In this document: one piece after another, positions 34,898-44,141 of the stretch
Layout of the letters: the number at the start of each line of letters is the position of its first letter
Position numbering within the stretch: position 1 is the stretch's first letter
Origin: Kosakonia sp. SMBL-WEM22
Lineage (GTDB): Bacteria; Pseudomonadota; Gammaproteobacteria; Enterobacterales; Enterobacteriaceae
Direction of reading: 5' to 3'
Length of the DNA: 64,000 nucleotides
NCBI RefSeq assembly: GCF_014490785.1
Contig: NZ_CP051488.1
Span: 3,410,001-3,474,000, forward strand
Notes under the pieces: model-generated
The model's database searches: none
Told to the model about the DNA's origin: nothing
What the model saw: the letters and a program-made list of their open reading frames with translations, nothing else
Translations under genes and position numbers: made by a program

Positions 34898-36097
34898 ATG
34901 TCCGCTCTTCCATTGCGTATCAATATTGCCGAAAACCGCTTCTTTACCGGCGAAGCCTCGCCGCGCTTCAGCCGCCAGCAGGCGCAACAGGCGCGCCTGT
35001 TCCATCAAAAACTGGCGGGCTATCAGCCCACCCCGCTCTATGCGCTGAACGCGCTGGCGGCGTGCGTCGGTGTCGATACGATTCTGGTGAAAGATGAGTC
35101 ACAGCGCTTCGGCCTTAACGCCTTCAAAATGCTTGGCGGCGTTTACGCCATCGCGCAGCTGCTGTGCGAGAAATATCATCTTGATATCAACACTTTCTCA
35201 TTTGAGCACTTCAAAGCGAGCTGCAAAGAGAAGCTCACCTTTGCCACCACAACTGATGGCAACCACGGGCGCGGTGTCGCCTGGGCGGCGCAGCAGCTCG
35301 GGCAGAACGCCGTTATCTATATGCCTAAAGGCTCCGCCCAGGAGCGGGTCGATGCCATTCTGCGCCTTGGAGCCGAGTGCATCGTCACCGATATGAATTA
35401 CGACGATACCGTGCGCTTTACCCTGCAACGAGCGCAAAAAAATGGCTGGGAGGTGGTGCAGGATACCGCCTGGCCCGGCTACACCAAAGTCCCCACCTGG
35501 ATCATGCAGGGTTACGCCACGCTGATTGATGAAGCGGTTGAACAGATGACCGCAATGGGCATTGCCCGCCCCACTCACGTTTTCCTGCAGGCAGGCGTGG
35601 GCGCAATGGCGGCCAGCGTCCTGAACTACCTGGCAGAAACCTTCGACGCCCGGCATCTTCACAGCGTGATTATTGAGCCGGAACGGGCCGATTGCCTCTA
35701 CCGCTCCGCCGTGAAGGGCGAGATCGTCAAGGTGAGCGGCGAGATGGAGACCATTATGGCGGGCCTCGCCTGCGGCGAGCCTAACCCGCTCGGCTGGACG
35801 ATCCTGCGCAACTGCGCCAGTCAGTTTATCGCCTGTGAAGATGCCGTCGCCGCGCTCGGTATGCGCGTGCTCGGCCATCCGCTGGGGGACGATCCGCGCA
35901 TCATCTCCGGCGAATCCGGCGCCGTCGGCGCGGGCCTGCTCGCCGCTATCCCGCTGCACCCGCAGGGCGAGTCGCTGAGAAAGAGCCTACAGCTTGATCA
36001 TGACTCGGTAGTGCTGCTGATCAGCACCGAAGGCGATACCGATGCGCAGCACTATCGCGAGGTGGTGTGGGCAGGCAAGCATCCGGCGGCTGAATAA
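34898..36097 (+). CDS. ygeX: 2,3-Diaminopropionate ammonia-lyase
   Basis: YgeX (DpaL) is a PLP enzyme that converts 2,3-diaminopropionate to pyruvate and two ammonia. The 399-aa protein carries the PLP lysine at Lys77 (FGLNAFKMLGG) and Asp120 (ATTTDGNHGRG), both at the positions known for the E. coli enzyme. The glycine-rich phosphate loop is QAGVGAMAAS. In the purine cluster it is proposed to release pyruvate from an intermediate made by YgeY. It starts 58 bases after ygeW. Confidence 0.95.
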   Translation: MSALPLRINIAENRFFTGEASPRFSRQQAQQARLFHQKLAGYQPTPLYALNALAACVGVDTILVKDESQRFGLNAFKMLGGVYAIAQLLCEKYHLDINTFSFEHFKASCKEKLTFATTTDGNHGRGVAWAAQQLGQNAVIYMPKGSAQERVDAILRLGAECIVTDMNYDDTVRFTLQRAQKNGWEVVQDTAWPGYTKVPTWIMQGYATLIDEAVEQMTAMGIARPTHVFLQAGVGAMAASVLNYLAETFDARHLHSVIIEPERADCLYRSAVKGEIVKVSGEMETIMAGLACGEPNPLGWTILRNCASQFIACEDAVAALGMRVLGHPLGDDPRIISGESGAVGAGLLAAIPLHPQGESLRKSLQLDHDSVVLLISTEGDTDAQHYREVVWAGKHPAAE

Positions 36098-36157
36098 TTT
36101 CCCCTGCATCTGCGCCGCTCCCGCCAGGCGGCAAGCATCATAACTGGAGAAAAAACG

Positions 36158-37369
36158 ATGGGTAAAGTTATCCCGTTTAAACAAATTGTTGAAAAGGCAC
36201 ACCACTACGAAGCGGATATGACGCGCTTCCTGCGCGATATGATCGCCATCCCCAGCGAAAGCTGCGATGAGAAGCGCGTCGTTTACCGCATCAAAGAGGA
36301 GATGGAGCGCGTCGGCTTCGACAAAGTGGAGATCGACCCGATGGGCAATGTGCTCGGTTATATCGGCCACGGCCCGCGGCTGCTGGCGATGGATGCGCAC
36401 ATTGATACCGTCGGCGTTGGCAATATCAAAAACTGGGGCTTTGACCCCTATCACGGCATCGAAACCGATGAGCTGATCGGCGGGCGCGGCGCGTCCGATC
36501 AGGAGGGCGGCATGGCCTCGATGGTCTACGCCGGGAAGATCATAAAAGATCTCGGCCTTGAAGATGAGTACACACTGCTGGTGACCGGCACCGTGCAGGA
36601 GGAGGATTGTGACGGTCTTTGCTGGCAGTACATCATCGAGCAATCCGGCATTCGCCCGGAGTTTGTTGTCAGCACTGAACCGACCAATTGCCAGATCTAC
36701 CGCGGTCATCGCGGGCGCATGGAGATCCGTGTCGATGTGCATGGCGTCAGTTGCCATGGCTCCGCGCCCGAGCGCGGCGATAACGCCATCTTCAAAATGG
36801 CACCGATTCTCAGCGAGCTGGAGGGCCTGTCGCAGCGTCTGGGAAATGATGATTTTCTCGGCAAAGGCACGCTCACCGTCTCGGAGATCTTCTTCACCTC
36901 ACCGAGCCGATGTGCGGTGGCGGATAGCTGCGCTATCTCAATCGATCGCCGCCTCACCTGGGGCGAAAGCTGGGAAGGTGCGCTGGAGGAGATCCGCACC
37001 CTGCCGGCGGTGAAAAGGGCCGAGGCGGTGGTGTCGATGTACAGCTATGACCGCCCGTCGTGGACCGGGCTTATCTACCCTACCGAGTGCTACTTCCCGA
37101 CGTGGAAAGTGGACGAAGATCACTTCACTGTGCGCACGCTCTACAACGCCTATGAGGGGCTGTTTGGCAGCGCGCCGGTGGTGGATAAGTGGACCTTCTC
37201 TACCAATGGCGTCTCAATTATGGGTCGCCACGGCATTCCGGTAATCGGGTTTGGCCCAGGTAAAGAGCCGGAAGCCCATGCGCCGAATGAGAAGACCTGG
37301 AAATCGCATCTGGTCACCTGCGCGGCGATGTATGCTGCGATCCCGCTAAGCTGGCTGGCGAGTGCGTAG
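36158..37369 (+). CDS. ygeY: M20-family metallohydrolase YgeY
   Basis: The 403-aa protein is a zinc-dependent M20 amidohydrolase/peptidase. The metal-binding motif MDAHIDTVGVGN is near residue 78, the catalytic glutamates are in VQEEDCDGLC, and FGPGKEPEAHAPNE holds the C-terminal metal ligand histidine. It lies between ygeX and hyuA; a role in hydrolysing a ureido or amide intermediate that feeds YgeX is a reasonable inference. Ribosome site CTGGAGA precedes the ATG. Confidence 0.93.
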   Translation: MGKVIPFKQIVEKAHHYEADMTRFLRDMIAIPSESCDEKRVVYRIKEEMERVGFDKVEIDPMGNVLGYIGHGPRLLAMDAHIDTVGVGNIKNWGFDPYHGIETDELIGGRGASDQEGGMASMVYAGKIIKDLGLEDEYTLLVTGTVQEEDCDGLCWQYIIEQSGIRPEFVVSTEPTNCQIYRGHRGRMEIRVDVHGVSCHGSAPERGDNAIFKMAPILSELEGLSQRLGNDDFLGKGTLTVSEIFFTSPSRCAVADSCAISIDRRLTWGESWEGALEEIRTLPAVKRAEAVVSMYSYDRPSWTGLIYPTECYFPTWKVDEDHFTVRTLYNAYEGLFGSAPVVDKWTFSTNGVSIMGRHGIPVIGFGPGKEPEAHAPNEKTWKSHLVTCAAMYAAIPLSWLASA

Positions 37370-37383
37370 TTTGTCGATCTCAT

Positions 37384-37406
37384 GCCCGCCTCACAGTATG
37401 GCGGGC
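37384..37406 (+). other. Intercistronic hairpin before hyuA
   Basis: Perfect 7-bp stem GCCCGCC/GGCGGGC with a 9-base loop between ygeY and hyuA. There is no T run; probably mRNA stability or processing. Confidence 0.5.
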
Positions 37407-37420
37407 GTTCTGGAGCCTCT

Positions 37421-38842
37421 ATGCGCATACTGATAAAAAATGGCCTTGTCGTGAATGCTGACGAGAGTACCTGCGCGGATCTGCTTATTGAAGCCGGGCG
37501 GGTTAAACAGATTGCCAGTACAATCGAGGCCGATGCCTCTTGCAGGGTGATTGATGCCGCGGGCTGTTATGTGATGCCCGGCGGCATTGATGTTCACACC
37601 CATTTCAACATTGATACCGGGCTTGCCCGCAGCTGCGATGACTTCTTTACCGGCACCCGCGCGGCGGCCTGCGGCGGGACCACCACAGTGGTTGATCATA
37701 TGGGCTTTGGCCCGCCCGGCTGCCATCTGCGCCACCAGCTAGGGGTTTACCATAACTATGCCGCCTATAAAGCGGTGATCGACTACAGCTTTCACGGCGT
37801 GATCCAGCATGTGAACCACGGCATTCTGGATGAGATCCCGATGATGGTAGAGAGCGGCATCAGCAGCTTCAAACTCTATCTCACCTACCAGTACAAACTG
37901 AACGATGATGAGATTTTGCAGGCGATGCGCCATCTGCATCTGGCCGGCGCGCTGACCACCGTCCACCCGGAAAACGATGCCGCCATCGCCCAGCGCCGCG
38001 CGGCATTTCTCAATGCCGGGAAAACCGCGCCGCGCTACCACGCCCTGAGCCGCCCGCCGGAGTGTGAGGCGGAGGCGATCGCCCGGGTGATTAACCTCGC
38101 GCGGCTGGCCGGTGATGCCCCGCTCTATATCGTGCACCTCTCCAACCAACTGGGGCTGGAGTACCTGCGGCTTGCCCGCGCGCAGCAGCAGCCGGTATGG
38201 GTGGAGACCTGCCCGCAGTATCTGCTGCTCGACGAGCGCTGCTACGAACGCCAGGACGCGCTGAAGTATCTGCTCAGCCCGCCGCTGCGTAACGCCCGCC
38301 ACAATGATGCGCTGTGGGGCGGCATTGCCGATGGCGCGATTAACACCGTCGCCACCGACCACTGCGCCTTTTCGCTGGCCCAGCGCCAGAGCCTCTCCGG
38401 CGGCGATTTCAGCCGCTGCCCGAATGGGCTGCCGGGGGTGGAAAATCGCCTGCTGCTGCTCTTCTCCTATGGGGTGATGACCGGGCGCATCTCACCCACG
38501 CGCTTTGTCGCGCTTACCAGCGCTAACCCGGCGAAGTTGTTCGGCCTGTGGCCGCAAAAAGGGGTGTTAGCCCCCGGCGCAGATGGCGATGTGGTGATTA
38601 TCGATCCGCAGCGCACCACCACCATTCATCACAACAAGCTGCATGACAATGCAGACTACTCACCGTGGGAGGGGTTTATCTGCCAGGGCGCGATCCGCCA
38701 GACCCTGTCACACGGGCGGGTGATCTTCGATAACGGCGTCTTTACCGGCGTTGCCGGCCAGGGGCGCTTTTTACGCCGTCAACCCTTTCAGCCGCTTACG
38801 CTGCCGTCAGCGGAACCGTTGCAACCAGAGAGTGTGCTATGA
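37421..38842 (+). CDS. hyuA: Dihydropyrimidinase/hydantoinase-type amidohydrolase
   Basis: HyuA (YgeZ) is a cyclic-amide hydrolase; E. coli HyuA opens phenylhydantoin in vitro. The 473-aa protein has the metal-binding MPGGIDVHTHFN, the carboxylated lysine in SSFKLYLTYQYK, His ligands in TTVHPEND and YIVHLSNQ, and the final Asp in VATDHCAF. In this cluster it probably opens a purine-derived ring. I start at ATG 37421 (MRILIKNGLVVN). The 3' end overlaps yqeA by four bases. Confidence 0.93.
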   Translation: MRILIKNGLVVNADESTCADLLIEAGRVKQIASTIEADASCRVIDAAGCYVMPGGIDVHTHFNIDTGLARSCDDFFTGTRAAACGGTTTVVDHMGFGPPGCHLRHQLGVYHNYAAYKAVIDYSFHGVIQHVNHGILDEIPMMVESGISSFKLYLTYQYKLNDDEILQAMRHLHLAGALTTVHPENDAAIAQRRAAFLNAGKTAPRYHALSRPPECEAEAIARVINLARLAGDAPLYIVHLSNQLGLEYLRLARAQQQPVWVETCPQYLLLDERCYERQDALKYLLSPPLRNARHNDALWGGIADGAINTVATDHCAFSLAQRQSLSGGDFSRCPNGLPGVENRLLLLFSYGVMTGRISPTRFVALTSANPAKLFGLWPQKGVLAPGADGDVVIIDPQRTTTIHHNKLHDNADYSPWEGFICQGAIRQTLSHGRVIFDNGVFTGVAGQGRFLRRQPFQPLTLPSAEPLQPESVL

Positions 38843-39771
38843 AGAAAAAGATTGTTCTCGCCCTCGGCGGAAATGCGCTCGGCTGCGATCTTGCCGGGCA
38901 GATGCAGGCGCTACAGCAGACTGCACAAACAATAGCGGAGCTGGTCGCCCACGGTCACCAGGTGGTGATCACCCACGGTAACGGCCCGCAGGTGGGCATG
39001 ATCACCCTCGCCTTCGAGGCTGCCGCCAGAACCGAGGCGCATACGCCGATGCTGCCGATGTCGGTCTGCGTCGCCCTGAGCCAGGGCTATATTGGCTACG
39101 ATCTGCAAAACACCCTGCGCGAAGCCCTGCTCGCCCGCAACCTCGATATACCCGTCGCCACGGTGATAACCCAGGTGGAAGTAGCAGCGGGCGATACCGC
39201 CTTCAGCCAGCCGGATAAACCGATTGGTTCCTTCTTTTCCAAAGCGGAAGCACAAGCGCTTATCCGCCAGGGCTACACCATGAAGGAGGATGCCGGGCGC
39301 GGCTACCGGCGGGTTGTCGCCTCGCCAAAACCGGTCGATATCATTGAAAAAGAGACGGTGAAAGCGCTGATGGCGGCAGGTCAGGTGGTGATCACCTGCG
39401 GCGGCGGCGGCATTCCGGTGGTGCGTGAGGGGCAGCATCTGCGCGGCGTCAGCGCGGTGATCGATAAGGACTGGGCCAGCGCCACGCTCGCCGCCATGAT
39501 CGATGCCGATATGTTGATCATTCTTACCGCCGTCGAGAGAGTGGCGCTGCACTTCGGCAGGCCCAACCAGCAGCTGCTCGACAGGCTTTCGGTCCGGGAT
39601 GCGGAGCGTTTTATCGCCGAAGGCCACTTCGCCGCAGGCTCGATGCTGCCGAAGGTGGAAGCCGCTGTCGCCTTTGCCCGCTCACGCCCCGGACGCCAGG
39701 CGCTGATCACCGGGCTACGCCAGGCGAAAGCGGGCATTGAGGGGAAAACCGGCACGCTGATTAGCCAGTAA
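38839..39771 (+). CDS. yqeA: Carbamate kinase YqeA
   Basis: The 310-aa product is a carbamate kinase that makes ATP, CO2 and ammonia from carbamoyl phosphate and ADP. Family motifs are KKIVLALGGNALG at the N-terminus, HGNGPQVGMI, and CGGGGIPVVR with a VIDKDWASATLA nucleotide-site segment. As last gene of the ygeW operon, it can conserve energy from the carbamoyl phosphate released upstream. Confidence 0.95.
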   Translation: MKKKIVLALGGNALGCDLAGQMQALQQTAQTIAELVAHGHQVVITHGNGPQVGMITLAFEAAARTEAHTPMLPMSVCVALSQGYIGYDLQNTLREALLARNLDIPVATVITQVEVAAGDTAFSQPDKPIGSFFSKAEAQALIRQGYTMKEDAGRGYRRVVASPKPVDIIEKETVKALMAAGQVVITCGGGGIPVVREGQHLRGVSAVIDKDWASATLAAMIDADMLIILTAVERVALHFGRPNQQLLDRLSVRDAERFIAEGHFAAGSMLPKVEAAVAFARSRPGRQALITGLRQAKAGIEGKTGTLISQ

Positions 39772-39793
39772 CTGGCGGCCGGTCCTGCGCCGA

Positions 39794-40624
39794 TCAGTTG
39801 ACCGCGCTCGGCGCTTCACTCTGTTGGTCTGCGGACTTGTTAAGGCCGAGCAGCCCGCCCACCGCGCGGTTTTTCACCTGCAAAATTTCCGCCAGTATGC
39901 TGATGGCGATCTCCTGTGGCGTCTCGGCGCCAATGTCATACCCCACCGGCGCGCGCAGGCGGGCAAGCGCGCTGTCGCTGACGCCCGCCTCGCGCAGCTG
40001 GCGCAGGAAGGATTGCACTTTACGCCGGCTCGACAGCAGGCCAAGCCAGCCAACCGGCAGGCCAATCAGCAGCTCCAGCGCTTCGCGATCCTGGTTATGG
40101 GTGGCAATCAGCACGTAGTCCTGCGGCTGAATCGCAAGGTTATCGATCACCTCGACAAAGGTTTGCCCATATACCAGCCGAACAGAGGGGAGAAAGGCAT
40201 CAGAAGTGAGGCTCTGTAAATAGGTGTCGCCGACGGCGATATCAAACCCCAGCGGCACCGCGGCATGCGCTATCGCACGGTTAACATGGCCTGCGCCAAC
40301 TAGCACCAGCCGTGGACGCAGGCCATGCACGCTGATATGTACCGTCATTGCCCCGCCGCAGTCCGATCCCACTGCATTCTGCCCGCTGCGCGCCATCCGG
40401 CCATGAAAGATGCGGGCGGTTTTCTCTTGCAGCGCCTCCAGCGCCTCGTTAATAACGTGGCGCTCAATCACGCCGCCGCCGATGGTGCCGATAATCGTGC
40501 CGTCATCGCGAATCAACATCTGCGCAGTGTGCCGGGGGGCTGAGCCACGGCTGTCAATAATCTGCGCCAGGGCAAAAGGCCGGTTCTGCTCTTCAAGTTT
40601 TGCTGCTTCTGCAAAAATCGTCAT
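39794..40624 (-). CDS. yqeB: XdhC-domain protein, N-terminal half of YqeB
   Basis: The 276-aa protein aligns with roughly the first half of E. coli YqeB (about 540 aa), from MTIFAEAAKLEEQNRPFALA to QEIAISILAEILQVKN. That half is the XdhC/CoxI-like domain that handles molybdenum cofactor sulfuration. The NAD-binding-like LVLVGAGHVNRAIAHA and the CGGA cysteine (GSDCGGAMTV) are present. The second YqeB domain, linked to selenium-dependent molybdenum hydroxylases, is absent; a short unrelated tail follows and the gene ends 23 bases from yqeA. Start 40624 (after GAGGATGTT) fits the family. Confidence 0.87.
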   Translation of the reverse strand: MTIFAEAAKLEEQNRPFALAQIIDSRGSAPRHTAQMLIRDDGTIIGTIGGGVIERHVINEALEALQEKTARIFHGRMARSGQNAVGSDCGGAMTVHISVHGLRPRLVLVGAGHVNRAIAHAAVPLGFDIAVGDTYLQSLTSDAFLPSVRLVYGQTFVEVIDNLAIQPQDYVLIATHNQDREALELLIGLPVGWLGLLSSRRKVQSFLRQLREAGVSDSALARLRAPVGYDIGAETPQEIAISILAEILQVKNRAVGGLLGLNKSADQQSEAPSAVN

Positions 40625-40804
40625 AACATCCTCAGGGTTATTTAGTCCGCGCGTGGCACGCTTTTTCACCTTTGAGTAATGCAATATTTATACTCGTCTG
40701 CCGTTTTATTTTTTAAAGCGTGAGCCGTGTCGTAAACGAGCCTGATAATTGCCTGAGGAGTCATCCGCGACAACCGCTTTAATACGCAGCGGCGGGAAGG
40801 AAAT

Positions 40805-40817
40805 TATCACTCTGATA
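40805..40817. promoter_or_regulatory. Candidate YgeV upstream activator site
   Basis: TATCA-CTC-TGATA lies 130 bases upstream of the ygfK -24/-12 promoter and repeats the half-sites of 33328–33340. Confidence 0.5.
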
Positions 40818-40946
40818 GTTTCTGTGCGCTTTTTGAGAAAATAAAAATCACGCCTGCCTGATAACCGCTTACGCGAGCACCCACAACCGGCACGACTTTA
40901 GATACACCTCACACTTTCACGCTCTTTCAACCACTTAAACCAGGAG

Positions 40947-40962
40947 TGGTGTGATTGTTGCT
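40947..40962 (+). promoter_or_regulatory. Sigma-54 (-24/-12) promoter for ygfK–ssnA–permease
   Basis: TGGTGT-GATTG-TTGCT has both invariant GG and GC at the correct spacing and an exact TTGCT -12 box, 75 bases upstream of the ygfK ATG. The remainder of 40625–41036 contains no gene. Confidence 0.68.
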
Positions 40963-41036
40963 TCCTCTCTCCCCGCCGCTGCGATGAAAAATAGTGCGGC
41001 AATGTCGTTTATCTGAATAAGCCAGAGGAGAGGGTT

Positions 41037-44000
41037 ATGGGAGATATTATGCGCCCCGTGCCGTTTGAGGCGCTGCTGACGCGTATTTTTGCGGAGTATC
41101 AGAGCCAGCGGTCAATATTTGGCATTCCCGAACAGCAATTCTATTCAACTGACCATTTGCAGCCCATTACGGTATTTGGCGAAACCTGCGCCACCCCGGT
41201 TGGCCCGGCCGCCGGGCCGCATACGCAGCTGGCACAAAATATTATTACCGCCTGGCTGACGGGCGGGCGTTTTATCGAATTAAAAACCGTGCAGATCCTC
41301 GATCGCCTGGAGATTGAAAAGCCCTGTATTGATGCCGCAGATGCTGGTTTTAATACCGAGTGGTCGACAGAGTTCACCCTGACCAAGGCCTGGGATGAGT
41401 ACCTGAAAGCCTGGTTTGTGCTGCATCTGCTTGATGCGGTGTTCCCGCAGACGCCGAGAACAGAAGAGAAATCATTTATTTTCAATATGAGCGTCGGCTA
41501 CAACCTCGACGGCATCAAACAGCCGCCGATGCAGACCTTTATCGCCCGCATGATGGATGCCTCGGCGGAGCCAAAATTTCACCTCTATCGCACCACTCTG
41601 CATCACTGCCTGAATAACGCCGACTTTCTCGCCCGCCTGCCGAATCATGCCCGCTCGGCCAGGCTGCAATCCCTCTCGGAGCGCATTCCCGCCACGCTGG
41701 TGCAGGGCGTGACGCTCTCCACCATGCACGGCTGCCCGCCGGATGAGATTGAAGCTATCTGCCGCTATATGCTGGTGGAGAAGCGGCTCAACACCTTCGT
41801 CAAACTCAACCCGACGCTGCTGGGCTATGGGCGCGTACGTGAGATCCTCGACCGCTGCGGCTTTGCGGAGATTGTGCTCAATGAGGAGTCCTTCGCCCAC
41901 GACTTACAGTTTGCCCCGGCGGTGGCGATGCTGGCGCGGCTGATGGCGCTGGCGGCCGAGCAGCAGCGCGGTTTCGGCGTCAAGCTGACCAACACTCTCG
42001 GCACGGTCAATACCCGCGGCGTGTTGCCGGGCGGCGAGATGTATATGTCCGGGCGCGCCCTCTTTCCCCTCGCTATCAATGTTGCCGCCCGGCTGTCGCG
42101 CGCCTTCGACGGCAAGCTGCCCATCTCCTACTCCGGCGGTGCCAGCCAGCTCACCATCCGCGATATCTTCGAGACCGGCATACGCCCCATCACGCTGGCA
42201 ACGGATCTGCTAAAACCGGGCGGCTATCTGCGCCTCACCGCCTGCCTGCGCGAGCTGGAGCAGGCGCAGAGTTGGGAGATGACCACTATTGATGTTGCGC
42301 GCCTCGACGCGCTGGCCGAGCGCGCCATCACCATGACGTACACGCAGAAAGGGTGGAAGCCGGACGATCGCATTCATGTCGCCAGCCCGCTGCCCGCTAC
42401 CGACTGCTATGTTGCGCCGTGCGTCAGCGCCTGCGCCATCAAGCAGGATATCCCCGAGTATATTCGCCTGCTCGGCGAGGGGCGCTACGCCGATGCGCTG
42501 GAGTTGATTTACCAGCGCAACGCGCTGCCAGCGATGACCGGCCATATCTGCGATCATCAGTGTCAGTACAACTGCACGCGGCTGGATTATGAGAGCGCGG
42601 TGAATATTCGGGAGCTGAAGAAGATCGCGCTGGAAAAGGGGTGGGAGGAGTATAAACGTCACTGGCATAAACCGGCGGCCTCCGGCTCGCGTCATCCGGT
42701 AGCGGTGATGGGTGCCGGGCCTGCCGGGCTGGCTGCCGGCTATTTTCTCGCCCGCGCCGGGCATCCGGTGACGCTGTTTGAGCGCGAAGCGAGCGCCGGT
42801 GGCGTGGTGAAAAACATCATCCCACCGTTTCGTATCCCTCCCGAGCTGATTGAGCACGATATTGATTTCGTGGTGCAGCACGGCGTGAAGATTGTCTACG
42901 GTTGCGACCCAAACCTGACTATCGGGAGGTTACAAAAGCAGGGTTTTCACTATGTGCTGGTGGCGACCGGTGCGGATAAGAGCCGCGCGGTGGCGCTGGG
43001 CGGCGATAACCCGAATATTCACTCATCGCTGGCGTTCCTGCGCGCCTTCCATCGCGGCGAGCCGTTGCAGCCCGGTAAGCATGTGGCGATTATCGGCGCG
43101 GGCAACACGGCGATGGATTGCGCCCGCGCGGCGCTGCGCATACCGGGCGTTGAGCGGACAACCGTGGTTTACCGCCGCTCGCGCAAAGAGATGCCCGCCT
43201 GGCGCGAAGAGTATCAGGAGGCGCGCCGTGCAGGGGTGGCGTTTGCATGGCTGAGCAACCCGGAGCAGTTTGCGCCAGATGGCACGCTGACCCTGCGTGT
43301 GATGCAGCTCGGCGAGGCCGATGCCGCAGGGCGACGCCAACCGCAGGCCACCGGAGAGACGCGCACCATGCAGGTTGATAGCGTCATTACCGCCATCGGC
43401 GAGCAGCAGAATAACGCGGCGCTGGCGGCATTTGGCCTGCCGGTTGATGACAAGGGCCGCGTGGCGGTGAATAGTGAGGGTGAAACGCGCCTCGCCAACG
43501 TCTTCTTAATTGGCGATGTGCAAAACGGCCCGGCGTCGATTGTTGCCGCCATCGGCAATGCCCGGCGAGCCGCGGAGACAATCCTCGCCCGCGAAAGCCT
43601 CGCCAGCCATCAACAAAGCAAATACTGGAGCCATGTCGATCCGGCGGAGATTTACCAGCGCAAAGGCGATATCGCTCTGGCGCAGGCGGATAAGGCGGAT
43701 CGGGAGAGCTTTGTCGCCCAGGAGGCAAGCCGCTGCCTGGCGTGTAACTACATCTGCAGCAAATGCGTCGATGTCTGCCCAAACCGGGCGAATATTTCGT
43801 TGCCGATCCCCGGCTTCAACAACCGTTTCCAGACCCTGCATCTGGATGCCTGGTGCAACGAGTGCGGCAACTGCGCGCAGTTCTGCCCGTGGCAGGGTAA
43901 ACCCTATCAGCACAAAGTGACGCTCTTCAGCCTTAAAGAGGATTTTCTCAACAGCCGCAATCCCGGCTTTTTCATCGATAACCAGCGCGTGCATATTCGC

Positions 44001-44141
44001 CAGCATAACCAGCAGTGGCAGCTGAATATCGATGCGGATGGCCATTTCGGCCCGGTGCCGCCGCAACTGGAGGCGATGTGCCGCATTATCGGCCACATTC
44101 ACCAGCACCATCACTATCTGCTTAGCGAGGTAGAGCAATGA
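41037..44141 (+). CDS. ygfK: Multidomain iron-sulfur oxidoreductase YgfK
   Basis: YgfK is a large cytosolic flavin and Fe–S oxidoreductase in the anaerobic purine/urate cluster (often annotated as putative selenate reductase subunit). The 1034 aa match the E. coli length (1032). A dihydroorotate-dehydrogenase-like barrel occupies about 1–420. A GltD-like half follows: cysteine-rich DCYVAPCVSACAIKQDIPEY, FAD motif VMGAGPAGLAAGYFLARAGH and NAD(P) motif VAIIGAGNTAMDCARAA. Two C-terminal [4Fe-4S] motifs are CNYICSKCVDVCPNR and CNECGNCAQFCPW. It overlaps ssnA by four bases (ATGA). Confidence 0.94.
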   Translation: MGDIMRPVPFEALLTRIFAEYQSQRSIFGIPEQQFYSTDHLQPITVFGETCATPVGPAAGPHTQLAQNIITAWLTGGRFIELKTVQILDRLEIEKPCIDAADAGFNTEWSTEFTLTKAWDEYLKAWFVLHLLDAVFPQTPRTEEKSFIFNMSVGYNLDGIKQPPMQTFIARMMDASAEPKFHLYRTTLHHCLNNADFLARLPNHARSARLQSLSERIPATLVQGVTLSTMHGCPPDEIEAICRYMLVEKRLNTFVKLNPTLLGYGRVREILDRCGFAEIVLNEESFAHDLQFAPAVAMLARLMALAAEQQRGFGVKLTNTLGTVNTRGVLPGGEMYMSGRALFPLAINVAARLSRAFDGKLPISYSGGASQLTIRDIFETGIRPITLATDLLKPGGYLRLTACLRELEQAQSWEMTTIDVARLDALAERAITMTYTQKGWKPDDRIHVASPLPATDCYVAPCVSACAIKQDIPEYIRLLGEGRYADALELIYQRNALPAMTGHICDHQCQYNCTRLDYESAVNIRELKKIALEKGWEEYKRHWHKPAASGSRHPVAVMGAGPAGLAAGYFLARAGHPVTLFEREASAGGVVKNIIPPFRIPPELIEHDIDFVVQHGVKIVYGCDPNLTIGRLQKQGFHYVLVATGADKSRAVALGGDNPNIHSSLAFLRAFHRGEPLQPGKHVAIIGAGNTAMDCARAALRIPGVERTTVVYRRSRKEMPAWREEYQEARRAGVAFAWLSNPEQFAPDGTLTLRVMQLGEADAAGRRQPQATGETRTMQVDSVITAIGEQQNNAALAAFGLPVDDKGRVAVNSEGETRLANVFLIGDVQNGPASIVAAIGNARRAAETILARESLASHQQSKYWSHVDPAEIYQRKGDIALAQADKADRESFVAQEASRCLACNYICSKCVDVCPNRANISLPIPGFNNRFQTLHLDAWCNECGNCAQFCPWQGKPYQHKVTLFSLKEDFLNSRNPGFFIDNQRVHIRQHNQQWQLNIDADGHFGPVPPQLEAMCRIIGHIHQHHHYLLSEVEQ

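Noticed and set aside
40885..40905. CCGGCACGACTTTAGATA as a sigma-54 promoter before ygfK
   Set aside because: The -12 GC element is missing; the site at 40947–40962 fits much better.
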